Shown: piece by piece, positions 34,908 to 48,968 of the stretch
How the letters are laid out: each line of letters begins with the position of its first letter
Numbering within the stretch: the stretch's first letter is position 1
NCBI RefSeq assembly: GCF_963678635.1
Contig: NC_087067.1
Location: 33,392,401 to 33,456,400, forward strand
DNA length: 64,000 bases
DNA from: Symsagittifera roscoffensis
Taxonomy: Eukaryota > Xenacoelomorpha > Acoela > Convolutidae
Direction: 5' to 3'
Notes under the pieces: generated by a model
What the model was told of the DNA's origin: nothing
The model's database searches: none
Seen by the model: the letters and a program-made list of their open reading frames with translations, nothing else
Position numbers and translations under genes: made by a program

Positions 34908-36068
34908 TTTATTTAAAGCAAAAATAATTCTTTTACTTTTATGCGCTAAGAGTTATTGCTGTTTAAAGTTCGGTGATGTCAAAAAGTTAAGCCTAATCGA
35001 GCGTGGTGCAAAAATTTTCAATGGGTCAAATTTTGGCCAAAACAAAAGAAAACCGAAAAAATTCTTTTGCAGTATCAGTTTTGTGTACAATCAGCTGCTG
35101 GTAGGTCAAAAATATTGGAGATAACTTCTGGGGTCTTTGAGTTATAGCCTTTTGAATTTCGGTGATGTCAAAAAAATAAGCCCAATCGAGCCTGGTGAAT
35201 TGCGCGAACGGCCATAACTTGCCCAAAAATTTTAAAATTTCCAAATTTTATTATTTGGATCACAAGATCATAGTCAAATCTTGGGGGACTGAGAAAATGA
35301 ACCAATTTCGTCGGTCCAACACAAAGTTATAAGCTTTTGAAATCTCGGTGAAACCAAAAAGTTAAGCCTAATCGAGCGTGGTGCAAAAAATGAAATTTTC
35401 AAAATTTTTGTTTTTTTTTTCGTTCAAAGTTCATTTTTTTCATCTTGTTTCATAAATTTGAGCTCAGGACAATTCCAACGAGCCCAAAACGACGTTTGTA
35501 GCTCAAGTGTACGTGGAGTAATCATCAGTTGAAAATTTGGGGGACCCGAATTTCGGCCATTTTGGACGAAAATCGGCCTAAAAGCTAACTTTTAAGTTAG
35601 TGCAATTTTTTTTCTTGCATTTTTCAAGAGAATTGGGCTGCCCTCCGCTGTCGCAGAGTGCATTCAAAGAAAACTTATCAAATAGATTTGAATACTTACC
35701 TATTTAATAAGTTTATCACAACAATTAGGCTAAAATCAAACTGACAGTATCCTGGCTGGTATTCAATCATATGCCACTTACAGTGGATGTGCGGCTATCA
35801 TGCCATAGATGGTCATTCAAGGCACCTTGTACACGCTCCATAGGTTTTGACCAGCTGATTTGGCCATAAAACACATTGGGCCAAAAAAATTCCAAACAAT
35901 GTCAATTTTCAGTATTTTGTTTGAAATGCATAAATTATAACGTGAGCGTGCAAAATTTTACTTGGTATAAGAGCATATTTTTACTCTCGCGCGAGGGCGA
36001 GTGTTTTAAAAGTAATGTACATAGACATAAGCTAGTAATGATATAAATGAAAGCGGAATAACTCAAAT

Positions 36069-36187
36069 GCCTACGACCATACCATGTTGAATGCATCGGT
36101 TCTCGTCCGATCACCGAAGTTAAGCAACATTGGGCCTGGTTAGTACTTGGATGGGAGACCGCCTGGGAACACCAGGTGTTGTAGGCT
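36069..36187 (+). rRNA. 5S rRNA: 5S rRNA gene, copy 29
   Basis: C28T. TATAAA at 36042-36047, group flank as copy 27. Its spacer does not share the unit 27/28 block 1 variants, so the gene and spacer have partly separate histories. Confidence 0.97.
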
Positions 36188-37349
36188 TTTATTTAAAGCA
36201 AAAGTAATTCTTTTACTTTTATGCGCTAAGAGTTATTGCTGTTTAAAGTTCGGTGATGTCAAAAAGTTAAGCCTAATCGAGCGTGGTGCAAAAATTTTCA
36301 ATGGGTCAAATTTTGGCCAAAACAAAAGAAAACCGAAAAATTTCTTTTGCAGTATCAATTTTGTGTACAATCAGCTGCTGATAGGTCAAAAATAATGGAG
36401 ATAACTTTTGGGGTCTTTGAGTTATAGCCTTTTGAATTTCGGTGATGTCAAAAAAATAAGCCCAATCGAGCCTGGTGATTTGCGCGAACGGCCATAACTT
36501 GCCCAAAAATTTTAAAATTTCCAAATTTTTTTATTTGGATCAAAAGATCATAGTCAAATCTTGGGCGACTGAGAAAATGAACCTATTTCGTCGGTCCAAC
36601 ACAAAGTTATAAGCTTTTGAAATCTCGGTGATACCAAAAAGTTAAGCCTGATCGAGCGCGGTGCAAAAAATGAAAATTTCAAAATTTTAGTTTTTTTTTC
36701 GATCAAAGTTCATTTTTTTTTCACCTTGTTTCATCAATTTGAGCTCAGTACAATTCAAACGAGCTAAAATGACGTTTGTAGCTCAAGTTTACGTGGAGTA
36801 ATCATCAGTTGAAAATTTGGGGGAACCCGAATTTCGGCCATTTTGGACGAAAATCGGCCTAAAAGCTAACTTTTCAGTTAGTGCAATTTTTTTTCTTGCA
36901 CTTTTCAAGAGAATTGGGCTGCCCTCCGCTGTCGCAGAGTGCATTCAAAGAAAACTTATCAAATAGATTTGAATACTTACCTATTTAATAAGTTTATCAC
37001 AACAATTAGGCTAAAATCAAACTGACAGTATCCTGGCTGGTATTCAATCATATGCCACTTACAGTGGATGTGCGGCTATCATGCCATAGATGGTCATTCA
37101 AGGCACCTTGTACACGCTCCATAGGTTTTGACCAGCTGATTTGGCCATAAAACACATTGGGCCAAAAAAATTCCAAACAATGTCAATTTTCAGTATTTTG
37201 TTTGAAATGCATAAATTATAACGTGAGCGTGCAAAATTTTACTTGGTATAAGAGCATATTTTTACTCTCGCGCGAGGGCGAGTGTTTTAAAAGTAATGTA
37301 CATAGACATAAGCTAGTAATGATATAAATGAAAGCGGAATAACTCAAAT

Positions 37350-37468
37350 GCCTACGACCATACCATGTTGAATGCATCGGTTCTCGTCCGATCACCGAAG
37401 TTAAGCAACATTGGGCCTGGTTAGTACTTGGATGGGAGACCGCCTGGGAACACCAGGTGTTGTAGGCT
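37350..37468 (+). rRNA. 5S rRNA: 5S rRNA gene, copy 30
   Basis: C28T; last member of the 27-30 group. TATAAA at 37323-37328. The next flank (copy 31) reverts to the common GCGGAGTAAC form. Confidence 0.97.
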
Positions 37469-38627
37469 TTTATTTAAAGCAAAAGTAATTCTTTTACTTT
37501 TATGCGCTAAGAGTTATTGCTGTTTAAAGTTCGGTGATGTCAAAAAGTTAAGCCTAATCGAGCGTGGTGCAAAAATTTTCAATGGGTCAAATTTTGGCCA
37601 AAACAAAAGAAAACCGAAAAAATTCTTTTGCAGTATCAGTTTTGTGTACAATCAGCTGCTGATAAGTCAAAAATAATGGAGATAACTTCTGGGGTCTTTG
37701 AGTTATAGCCTTTTGAATTTCGGTGATGTCAAAAAAATAAGCCCAATCGAGCCTGGTGAATTGCGCGAACGGCCATAACTTGCCTAAAAATTTTAAAATT
37801 TCCAAATTTTATTATTTGGATCACAAGATCATAGTCAAATCTTGGGGGACTGAGAAAATGAACCAATTTCGTCGGTCCAACACAAAGTTATAAGCTTTTG
37901 AAATCTCGGTGATACCAAAAAGTTAAGCCTAATCGAGCGTGGTGCAAAAAATGAAATTTTCAAAATTTTTGTTTTTTTTTCGTTCAAAGTTCATTTTTTT
38001 CATCTTGTTTCATAAGTTTGAGCTCAGGACAATTCCAACGAGCCCAAAACGACGTTTGTAGCTCAAGTGTACGTGGAGTAATCATCAGTTGAAAATTTGG
38101 GGGGACCCGAATTTCGGCCATTTTGGACGAAAATCGGCCTAAAAGCTAACTTTTAAGTTAGTGCAATTTTTTTTCTTGCATTTTTCAAGAGAATTGGGCT
38201 GCCCTCCGCTGTCGCAGAGTGCATTCAAAGAAAACTTATCAAATAGATTTGAATACTTACCTATTTAATAAGTTTATCACAACAATTAGGCTAAAAGCAA
38301 CTGACAGTATCCTGGCTGGTATTCAATCATATGCCACTTACAGTGGATGTGCGGCTATCATGCCATAGATGGTCATTCAAGGCACCTTGTACACGCTCCA
38401 TTGGTTTTGACCAGCTGATTTGGCCATAAAACACATTGGGCCAAAAAATTCCAAACAATGTCAATTTTCAGTATTTTGTTTGAAATGCAGAAATTATAAC
38501 GTGAGCGTGCAAAATTTTACATGGTATAAGAGCATATTTTTACTCTCGCGCGAGGGCGAGTGTTTTAAAAGTAATGTACATAGACATAAGCTATTAAGGA
38601 TATAAATGAAAGCGGAGTAACTCAAAT

Positions 38628-38746
38628 GCCTACGACCATACCATGTTGAATGCACCGGTTCTCGTCCGATCACCGAAGTTAAGCAACATTGGGCCTGGTT
38701 AGTACTTGGATGGGAGACCGCCTGGGAACACCAGGTGTTGTAGGCT
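38628..38746 (+). rRNA. 5S rRNA: 5S rRNA gene, copy 31
   Basis: Consensus sequence. TATAAA at 38601-38606, preceded by GCTATTAAGG. Block 1 reads AAGTTTAGCC, changing its box A-like core. Confidence 0.98.
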
Positions 38747-39904
38747 TTTATTTAAAGCAAAAGTAATTCTTTTACTTTTATGCGCTAAGAGTTATTGCTG
38801 TTTAAAGTTCGGTGATGTCAAAAAGTTTAGCCTAAACGAGCGTGGTGCAAAAATTTTCAATGGGTCAAATTTTGGCCAAAACAAAAGAAAACCGAATTTT
38901 TTTTTGCAGTATCAATTTTGTGTACAATCAGCTGCTGATAGGTCAAAAATAATGGAGATAACTTTTGGGGTCTTTGAGTTATAGCCTTTTGAATTTCGGT
39001 GATGTCAAAAAAATAAGCCCAATCGAGCCTGGTGAATTGCGCGAACGGCCATAACTTGCCCAAAAATTTTAAAATTTCCAAATTTTATTATTTGGATCAC
39101 AAGATCATAGTCAAATCTTGGGGGACTGAGAAAATGAACCACTTTCGTCGGTCCAACACAAAGTTATAAGCTTTTGAAATCTCGGTGATACCAAAAAGTT
39201 AAGCCTAATCGAACGTGGTGCAAAAAATGAAATTTTCAAAATTTTTGTTTTTTTTTCGTTCAAAATTCATTTTTTTCATCTCGTTTCATAAATTTGAGCT
39301 CAGGAAAATTCCAACGAGCCCAAAACGACGTTTGTAGCTCAAGTGTACGTGGAGTAATCATCAGTTGAAAATTTGGGGGGACCCGAATTTCGGCCATTTT
39401 GGACGAACATCGGCCTAAAAGCTAACTTTTAAGTTAGTGCAATTTTTTTTCTTGCATTTTTCAAGAGAATTGGGCTGCCCTCCTCTGTCGCAGAGTGCAT
39501 TCAAAGAAAACTTATCAAATAGATTTGAATACTTACCTATTTAATAAGTTTATCACAACAATTAGGCTAAAAGCAACTGACAGTATCCTGGCTGGTATCC
39601 AATCATATGCCACTTACAGTGGATGTGCGGCTATCATGCCATAGATGGTCATTCAAGGCACCTTGTTCACGCTCCATAGGTTTTGACCAGCTGATTTGGC
39701 CATAAAACACATTGGGCCAAAAAAATTCCAAACAAGGTCAATTTTCAGTATTTTGTTTGAAATGCATAAATTATAACGTGAGCGTGCAAAATTTTACATG
39801 GTATAAGAGCATATTTTTACTCTCGCGCGAGGGCGAGTGTTTTAAAAGTAATGTACATAGACATAAGCTAGTAAGGATATAAATGAAAGCGGAGTAACTC
39901 AAAT

Positions 39905-40023
39905 GCCTACGACCATACCATGTTGAATGCACCGGTTCTCGTCCGATCACCGAAGTTAAGCAACATTGGGCCTGTTTAGTACTTGGATGGGAGACCGCCT
40001 GGGAACACCAGGTGTTGTAGGCT
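39905..40023 (+). rRNA. 5S rRNA: 5S rRNA gene, copy 32
   Basis: One substitution, G71T, which opens the G71-C104 pair of helix V. TATAAA at 39878-39883. Confidence 0.97.
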
Positions 40024-41179
40024 TTTATTTAAAGCAAAACTAATTCTTTTACTTTTATGCGCTAAGAGTTATTGCTGTTTAAAGTTCGGTGATGTCAAAA
40101 AGTTAAGCCTATTCGAGCGTGGTGCAAAAATTTTCAATGGGTCAAATTTTGGCCAAAACAAAAGAAAACCGATTTTTTTTGCAGTATCAATTTTGTGTAC
40201 AATCAGCTGCTGATAGGTCAAAAATAATGGAGATAACTTTTGGGGTCTTTGAGTTATAGCCTTTTGAATTTCGGTGATGTCAAAAAAATAAGCCCAATCG
40301 AGCCTGGTGAATTGCGCGAACGGCCATAACTTGCCCAAAAATTTTAAAATTTCCAAATTTTATTATTTGGATCACAAGATCATAGTCAAATCTTGGGGGA
40401 CTGAGAAAATGAACCAATTTCGTCGGTCCAACACAAAGTTATGAGCTTTTGAAATCTCGGTGATACCAAAAATTTAAGCCTGATCGAGCGTGGTGCAAAA
40501 AATGAAATTTTCAAAATTTTTGTTTTTTTTTCGTTCAAAGTTCATTTTTTTCATCTTGTTTCATAAATTTGAGCTCAGGAAAATTCCAACGAGCCCAAAA
40601 CGACGTTTGTAGCTCAAGTTTACGTGGAGTAATCATCAGTTGAAAATTTGGGGGGACCCGAATTTCGGCCATTTTGGACGAAAATCGGCCTAAAAGCTAA
40701 CTTTTAAGTTAGTGCAATTTTTTTTCTTGCATTTTTCAAGAGAATTGGGCTGCCCTCCGCTGTCGCAGAGTGTATTCAAAGAAAACTTATCAACTAGATT
40801 TGAATACTTACCTATTTAATAAGTTTATCACAACAATTAGGCTAAAAGCAACTGACAGTATCCTGGCTGGTATTCGATCATATGCCACTTACAGTGGATG
40901 TGCGGCTATCATGCCATAGATGGTCATTCAAGGCACCTTGTACACGCTCCATAGGTTTTGACCAGCTGATTTGGCCATAAAACACATTGGGCCAAAAAAA
41001 TTCCAAACAATGTCAATTTTCAGTATTTTGTTTGAAATGCATAAATTATAACGTGAGCGTGCAAAATTTTACATGGTATAAGAGCATATTTTTACTCTCG
41101 CGCGAGGGCGAGTGTTTTAAAAGTAATGTACATAGATATAAGCTAGTAAGGATATAAATGAAAGCGGAGTAACTCAAAT

Positions 41180-41298
41180 GCCTACGACCATACCATGTTG
41201 AATGCACCGGTTCTCGTCCGATCACCGAAGTTAAGCAACATTGGGCCTGGTTAGTACTTGGATGGGAGACCGCCTGGGAACACCAGGTGTTGTAGGCT
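41180..41298 (+). rRNA. 5S rRNA: 5S rRNA gene, copy 33
   Basis: Consensus sequence. TATAAA at 41153-41158. First of units 33-38, whose spacers share TATCACTACAATT, CCCTACGCTG and the shortened GGCC hairpin loop. Confidence 0.98.
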
Positions 41299-42455
41299 TT
41301 TATTTAAAGCAAAAGTAATTCTTTTACTTTTATGCGCTAAGAGTTATTGCTGTTTAAAGTTCGGTGATGTCAAAAAGTTAAGCCTAATCGAGCGTGGTGC
41401 AAAAATTTTCAATGGGTCAAATTTTGGCCAAAACAAAAGAAAACCGAAAAATTTCTTTTGCAGTATCAATTTTGTGTACAATCAGCTGCTGATAGGTTAA
41501 AAATAATGGAGATTACTTTTGGGGTCTTTGAGTTATAGCCTTTTGAATTTCGGTGATTTCAAAAAAATAAGCCCAATCGAGCCTGGTGAATTGCGTGAAC
41601 GGCCATAACTTGCCCAAAAATTTTAAAATTTCCAAATTTTATTATTTGGATCACAAGATCATAGTCAAATCTTGGGAGACTGAGAAAATGAACTAATTTC
41701 GTCGGTCCAACACAAAGTTATAAGCTTTTGAAATCTCGGTGATACCAAAAAGTTAAGCCTAATCGAGCGTGGTGCAAAAAATGAAATTTTCAAAATTTTT
41801 GTTTTTTTTTCGTTCAAAGTTCGTTTTTTTCATCTTGTTTCATAAATTTGAGCTCAGGAAAATTCCAACGAGCCCAAAACGACGTTTGTAGCTCAAGTGT
41901 ACGTGGAGTAATCATCAGTTGAAAGTTGGGGGGACCCGAATTTCGGCCATTTTGGAGAAAATCGGCCTAAAAGCTAACTTTTAAGTTAGCGCAATTTTTT
42001 TTCTTGCATTTTTCAAGAGAATTGGACTGCCCTACGCTGTCGCAGAGTGCATTCAAAGAAAACTTATCAAATAGATTTGAATACTTACCTATTTAATAAG
42101 TTTATCACTACAATTAGGCTAAAAGCAACTGACAGTATCCTGGCTGGTATTCAATCATATGCCACTTACAGTGGATGAGCGGCTATCATGCCATAGATGG
42201 TCATTCAAGGCACCTTGTACACGCTCCATAGGTTTTGACCAGCTGATTTGGCCATAAAACACATTGGGCCAAAAAAATTCCAAACAATGTCAATTTTCAG
42301 TATTTTGTTTGAAATGCATAAATTATAACGTGAGCGTGCAAAATTTTACATGGTATAAGAGCATATTTTACTCTCGCGCGAGGGCGAGTGTTTTAAAAGT
42401 AATGTACATAGACATAAGCTAGTAAGGATATAAATGAAAGCGGAGTAACTCAAAT

Positions 42456-42574
42456 GCCTACGACCATACCATGTTGAATGCACCGGTTCTCGTCCGATCA
42501 CCGAAGTTAAGCAACATTGGGCCTGGTTAGTACTTGGGTGGGAGACCGCCTGGGAACACCAGGTGTTGTAGGCT
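42456..42574 (+). rRNA. 5S rRNA: 5S rRNA gene, copy 34
   Basis: One substitution, A83G, in box C (TTGGGTGGG); copy 38 has the same change. TATAAA at 42429-42434. Confidence 0.97.
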
Positions 42575-43734
42575 TTTATTTAAAGCAAAAGTAATTCTTT
42601 TACTTTTAAGCGCTAAGAGTTATTGCTGTTTAAAGTTCGGTGATGTCAAAAAGTTTAGCCTAATCGAGCGTGGTGCAAAAATTTTCAATGGGTCAAATTT
42701 TGGCCAAAACAAAAGAAAACCGAAATTTTTTTTTTGCAGTATCAATTTTGTGTACAATCAGCTGCTGATAGGTCAAAAATAATGGAGATAACTTTTGGGG
42801 TCTTTGAGTTATAGCCTTTTGAATTTCGGTGATTTCAAAAAAATAAGCCCAATCGAGCCTGGTGAATTGCGCGAACGGCCATAATTTGCCCAAAAATTTT
42901 AAAATTTCCAAATTTTATTATTTGGATCACAAGATCATAGTCAAATCTTGGGAGACTGAGAAAATGAACCAATTTCGTCGTTCCAACACAAAGTTAAAAG
43001 CTTTTGAAATCTCGGTGATACCAAAAAGTTAAGCCTAATCGAGCGTGGTGCAAAAAACGAAATTTTCAAAATTTTTGTTTTTTTTTCGTTCAAAGTTCAT
43101 TTTTTTTCATCTCGTTTCATAAATTTGAGCTCAGGACAATTCAAACGAGCCCAAAACGACGTTTGTAGCTCAATTGTACGTGGAGTAATCATCAGTTGAA
43201 AATTTGGGGGGACCCGAATTTCGGCCATTTTGGAGAAAATCGGCCTAAAAACTAACTTTTAATTTAGTGCAATTTTTTTTCTTGCATTTTTCAAGAGAAT
43301 TGGGCTGCCCTACGCTGTCGCAGAGTGCATTCAAAGAAAACTTATCAAATAGATTTGAATACTTACCTATTTAATAAGTTTATCACTACAATTAGGCTAA
43401 AAGCAACTGACAGTATCCTGGCTGGTATTCAATCATATGCCACTTACAGTGGATGTGCGGCTATCATGCCATAGATGGTCATTCAAGGCACCTTGTACAC
43501 GCTCCATAGGTTTTGACCAGCTGATTTGGCCATAAAACACATTGGGCCAAAAAAATTCCAAACAATGTCAATTTTCAGTATTTTGTTTGAATGGATAAAT
43601 TATAACGTGAGCGTGCAAAATTTTACATGGTATAAGAGCATATTTTTTACTTTCGCGCGAGGGCGATTGTTTTAAAAGTAATGTACACAGACATAAGCTA
43701 GTAAGGATATAAATGAAAGCGGAGTAACTCAAAT

Positions 43735-43853
43735 GCCTACGACCATACCATGTTGAATGCACCGGTTCTCGTCCGATCACCGAAGTTAAGCAACATTGGG
43801 CCTGGTTAGTACTTGGATGGGAGACCGCCTGGGAACACCAGGTATTGTAGGCT
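43735..43853 (+). rRNA. 5S rRNA: 5S rRNA gene, copy 35
   Basis: One substitution, G110A, which opens the innermost helix I pair (C9-G110). TATAAA at 43708-43713. Upstream flank has TACACAGAC for TACATAGAC. Confidence 0.97.
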
Positions 43854-45013
43854 TTTATTTAAAGCAAAAGTAATTCTTTTACTTTTATGCGCTAAGAGTT
43901 ATTGCTGTTTAAAGTTCGGTGATGTCAAAAAGTTAAGCCTAATCGAGCGTGGTGCAAAAATATTCAATGGGTCAAATTTTGGCCAAAACAAAAAAAAACC
44001 GAATTTTTTTTTTGCAGTATCAATTTTGTGTACAATCAGCTGCTGATAGGTCAAAAATAATGGAGATAACTTTTGGGGTCTTTGAGTTATAGCCTTTTGA
44101 ATTTCGGTGATTTCAAAAAAATAAGCCCAATCGAGCCTGGTGAATTGCGCGAACGGCCATAACTTGCCCAAAAATTTTAAAATTTCCAAATTTTATTATT
44201 TGGATCACAAGATCATAGTCAAATCTTGGGAGACTGAGAAAATGAACCAATTTCGTCGTTCCAACACAAAGTTAAAAGCTTTTGAAATCTCGGTGATACC
44301 AAAAAGTTAAGCCTAATCGAGCGTGGTGCAAAAAACGAAATTTTCAAAATTTTTGTTTTTTTTTTCGTCAAAGTTCATTTTTTTTCATCTCGTTTCATAA
44401 ATTTGAGCTCAGGACAATTCAAACGAGCCCAAAACGACGTTTGTAGCTCAAGTGTACGTGGAGTAATCATCAGTTGAAAATTTGGGGGGACCCGAATTTC
44501 GGCCATTTTGGAGAAAATCGGCCTAAAAACTAACTTTTAATTTAGTGCAATTTTTTTTCTTGCATTTTTCAAGAGAATTGGGCTGCCCTACGCTGTCGCA
44601 GAGTGCATTCAAAGAAAACTTATCAAATAGATTTGAATACTTACCTATTTAATAAGTTTATCACTACAATTAGGCTAAAAGCAACTGACAGTATCCTGGC
44701 TGGTATTCAATCATATGCCACTTACAGTGGATGTGCGGCTATCATGCCATAGATGGTCATTCAAGGCACCTTGTACACGCTCCATAGGTTTTGACCAGCT
44801 GATTTGGCCATAAAACACATTGGGCCAAAAAAATTCCAAACAATGTCAATTTTCAGTATTTTGTTTGAAATGCATAAATTATAACGTGAGCGTGCAAAAT
44901 TTTACATGGTATAAGAGCATATTTTTTACTTTCGCGCGAGGGCGATTGTTTTAAAAGTAATGTACACTGACATAAGCTAGTAAGGATATAAATGAAAGCG
45001 GAGTAACTCAAAT

Positions 45014-45132
45014 GCCTACGACCATACCATGTTGAATGCACCGGTTCTCGTCCGATCACCGAAGTTAAGCAACATTGGGCCTGGTTAGTACTTGGATGGG
45101 AGACCGCCTGGGAACACCAGGTGTTGTAGGCT
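45014..45132 (+). rRNA. 5S rRNA: 5S rRNA gene, copy 36
   Basis: Consensus sequence. TATAAA at 44987-44992. Units 35-38 have periods of 1278-1279 and are close copies of one another. Confidence 0.98.
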
Positions 45133-46292
45133 TTTATTTAAAGCAAAAGTAATTCTTTTACTTTTATGCGCTAAGAGTTATTGCTGTTTAAAGTTCGGTG
45201 ATGTCAAAAAGTTAAGCCTAATCGAGCGTGGTGCAAAAATATTCAATGGGTCAAATTTTGGCCAAAACAAAAAAAAACCGAATTTTTTTTTTTGCAGTAT
45301 CAATTTTGTGTACAATCAGCTGCTGATAGGTCAAAAATAATGGAGATAACTTTTGGGGTCTTTGAGTTATAGCCTTTTGAATTTCGGTGATTTCAAAAAA
45401 ATAAGCCCAATCGAGCCTGGTGAATTGCGCGAACGGCCATAACTTGCCCAAAAATTTTAAAATTTCCAAATTTTATTATTTGGATCACAAGATCATAGTC
45501 AAATCTTGGGAGACTGAGAAAATGAACCAATTTCGTCTGTCCAACACAAAGTTATAAGCTTTTGAAATCACGGTGATACCAAAAAGTTAAGCCTAATCGA
45601 GCGTGGTGCAAAAAATGAAATTTTCAAAATTTTTGTTTTTTTTTCGTTCAAAGTTCATTTTTTTCATCTTGTTTCATAAATTTGAGCTGAGGACAATTCC
45701 AACGAGCCCAAAACGACGTTTGTAGCTCAAGTGTACGTGGAGTAATCATCAGTTGAAAATTTGGGGGGACCCGAATTTCGGCCATTTTGGAGAAAATCGG
45801 CCTAAAAGCTAACTTTTAATTTAGTGCAATTTTTTTTCTTGCATTTTTCAAGAGAATTGGGCTGCCCTACGCTGTCGCAGAGTGCATTCAAAGAAAACTT
45901 ATCAAATAGATTTGAATACTTACCTATTTAATAAGTTTATCACTACAATTAGGCTAAAAGCAACTGACAGTATCCTGGCTGGTATTCAATCATATGCCAA
46001 TTACAGTGGATGTGCGGCTATCATGCCATAGATGGTCATTCAAGGCACCTTGTACACGCTCCATAGGTTTTGACCAGCTGATTTGGCCATAAAACACATT
46101 GGGCCAAAAAAATTCCAAACAATGTCAATTTTCAGTATTTTGTTTGAAATGCATAAATTATAACGTGAGCGTGCAAAATTTTACATGGTATAAGAGCATA
46201 TTTTTTACTTTCGCGCGAGGGCGATTGTTTTAAAAGTAATGTACACAGACATAAGCTAGTAAGGATATAAATGAAAGCGGAGTAACTCAAAT

Positions 46293-46411
46293 GCCTACGA
46301 CCATACCATGTTGAATGCACCGGTTCTCGTCCGATCACCGAAGTTAAGCAACATTGGGCCTGGTTAGTACTTGGATGGGAGACCGCCTGGGAACACCAGG
46401 TGTTGTAGGCT
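46293..46411 (+). rRNA. 5S rRNA: 5S rRNA gene, copy 37
   Basis: Consensus sequence. TATAAA at 46266-46271. Spacer nearly identical to unit 36, including AAATCACGGTG in block 3. Confidence 0.98.
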
Positions 46412-47571
46412 TTTATTTAAAGCAAAAGTAATTCTTTTACTTTTATGCGCTAAGAGTTATTGCTGTTTAAAGTTCGGTGATGTCAAAAAGTTAAGCCTAA
46501 TCGAGCGTGGTGCAAAAATATTCAATGGGTCAAATTTTGGCCAAAACAAAAAAAAACCGAATTTTTTTTTTTGCAGTATCAATTTTGTGTACAATCAGCT
46601 GCTGATAGGTCAAAAATAATGGAGATAACTTTTGGGGTCTTTGAGTTATAGCCTTTTGAATTTCGGTGATTTCAAAAAAATAAGCCCAATCGAGCCTGGT
46701 GAATTGCGCGAACGGCCATAACTTGCCCAAAAATTTTAAAATTTCCAAGTTTTATTATTTGGATCACAAGATCATAGTCAAATCTTGGGAGACTGAGAAA
46801 ATGAACCAATTTCGTCTGTCCAACACAAAGTTATAAGCTTTTGAAATCACGGTGATACCAAAAAGTTAAGCCTAATCGAGCGTGGTGCAAAAAATGAAAT
46901 TTTCAAAATTTTTGTTTTTTTTTCGTTCAAAGTTCATTTTTTTCATCTTGTTTCATAAATTTGAGCTCAGGACAATTCCAACGAGCCCAAAACGACGTTT
47001 GTAGCTCAAGTGTACGTGGAGTAATCATCAGTTGAAAATTTGGGGGGACCCGAATTTCGGCCATTTTGGAGAAAATCGGCCTAAAAGCTAACTTTTAAGT
47101 TAGTGCAATTTTTTTTCTTGCATTTTTCAAGAGAATTGGACTGCCCTACGCTGTCGCAGAGTGCATTCAAAGAAAACTTATCAAATAGATTTGAATACTT
47201 ACCTATTTAATAAGTTTATCACTACAATTAGGCTAAAAGCAACTGACAGTATCCTGGCTGGTATTCAATCATATGCCACTTACAGTGGATGAGCGGCTAT
47301 CATGCCATAGATGGTCATTCAAGGCACCTTGTACACGCTCCATAGGTTTTGACCAGCTGATTTGGCCATAAAACACATTGGGCCAAAAAAATTCCAAACA
47401 ATGTCAATTTTCAGTATTTTGTTTGAAATGCATAAATTATAACGTGAGCGTGCAAAATTTTACATGGTATAAGAGCATATTTTTTACTTTCGCGCGAGGG
47501 CGAGTGTTTTAAAAGTAATGTACACAGACATAAGCTAGTAAGGATATAAATGAAAGCGGAGTAACTCAAAT

Positions 47572-47690
47572 GCCTACGACCATACCATGTTGAATGCACC
47601 GGTTCTCGTCCGATCACCGAAGTTAAGCAACATTGGGCCTGGTTAGTACTTGGGTGGGAGACCGCCTGGGAACACCAGGTGTTGTAGGCT
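47572..47690 (+). rRNA. 5S rRNA: 5S rRNA gene, copy 38
   Basis: A83G as in copy 34, four units away, with consensus copies 36 and 37 between. TATAAA at 47545-47550. The donor-like motif on - is preceded by A instead of G (48481). Confidence 0.97.
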
Positions 47691-48849
47691 TTTATTTAAA
47701 GCAAAAGTAATTCTTTTACTTTTATGCGCTAAGAGTTATTGCTGTTTAAAGTTCGGTGATGTCAAAAAGTTAAGCCTAATCGAGCGTGGTGCAAAAATAT
47801 TCAATGGGTCAAATTTTGGCCAAAACAAAAAAAAACCGAATTTTTTTTTTGCAGTATCAATTTTGTGTACAATCAGCTGCTGATAGGTCAAAAATAATGG
47901 AGATAACTTTTGGGGTCTTTGAGTTATAGCCTTTTGAATTTCGGTGATTTCAAAAAAATAAGCCCAATCGAGCCTGGTGAATTGCGCGAACGGCCATAAC
48001 TTGCCCAAAAATTTTAAAATTTCCAAATTTTATTATTTGGATCACAAGATCATAGTCAAATCTTGGGAGACTGAGAAAATGAACCAATTTCGTCTGTCCA
48101 ACACAAAGTTATAAGCTTTTGAAATCTCGGTGATACCAAAAAGTTAAGCCTAATCGAGCGTGGTGCAAAAAATGAAATTTTCAAAATTTTTGTTTTTTTT
48201 TCGTTCAAAGTTCATTTTTTTCATCTTGTTTCATAAATTTGAGCTCAGGACAATTCCAACGAGCCCAAAACGACGTTTGTAGCTCAAGTGTACGTGGAGT
48301 AATCATCAGTTGAAAATTTGGGGGGACCCGAATTTCGGCCATTTTGGAGAAAATCGGCCTAAAAGCTAACTTTTAAGTTAGTGCAATTTTTTTTCTTGCA
48401 TTTTTCAAGAGAATTGGGCTGCCCTACGCTGTCGCAGAGTGCATTCAAAGAAAACTTATCAAATAGATTTGAATACTTACTTATTTAATAAGTTTATCAC
48501 TACAATTAGGCTAAAAGCAACTGACAGTATCCTGGCTGGTATTCAATCATATGCCACTTACAGTGGATGTGCGGCTATCATGCCATAGATGGTCATTCAA
48601 GGCACCTTGTACACGCTCCATAGGTTTTGACCAGCTGATTTGGCCATAAAACACATTGGGCCAAAAAAATTCCAAACAATGTCAATTTTCAGTATTTTGT
48701 TTGAAATGCATAAATTATAACGTGAGCGTGCAAAATTTTACATGGTATAAGAGCATATTTTTTACTTTCGCGCGAGGGCGAGTGTTTTAAAAGTAATGTA
48801 CACAGACATAAGCTAGTAAGGATATAAATGAAAGCGGAGTAACTCAAAT

Positions 48850-48968
48850 GCCTACGACCATACCATGTTGAATGCACCGGTTCTCGTCCGATCACCGAAG
48901 TTAAGCAACATTGGGCCTGGTTAGTACTTGGATGGGAGACCGCCTGGGAACACCAGGTGTTGTAGGCT
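48850..48968 (+). rRNA. 5S rRNA: 5S rRNA gene, copy 39
   Basis: Consensus sequence. TATAAA at 48823-48828. The spacer begins like units 35-38 but turns to the common type after block 1, so an exchange point probably lies inside it. The stem-loop arm lost one G (near 49769). Confidence 0.98.
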
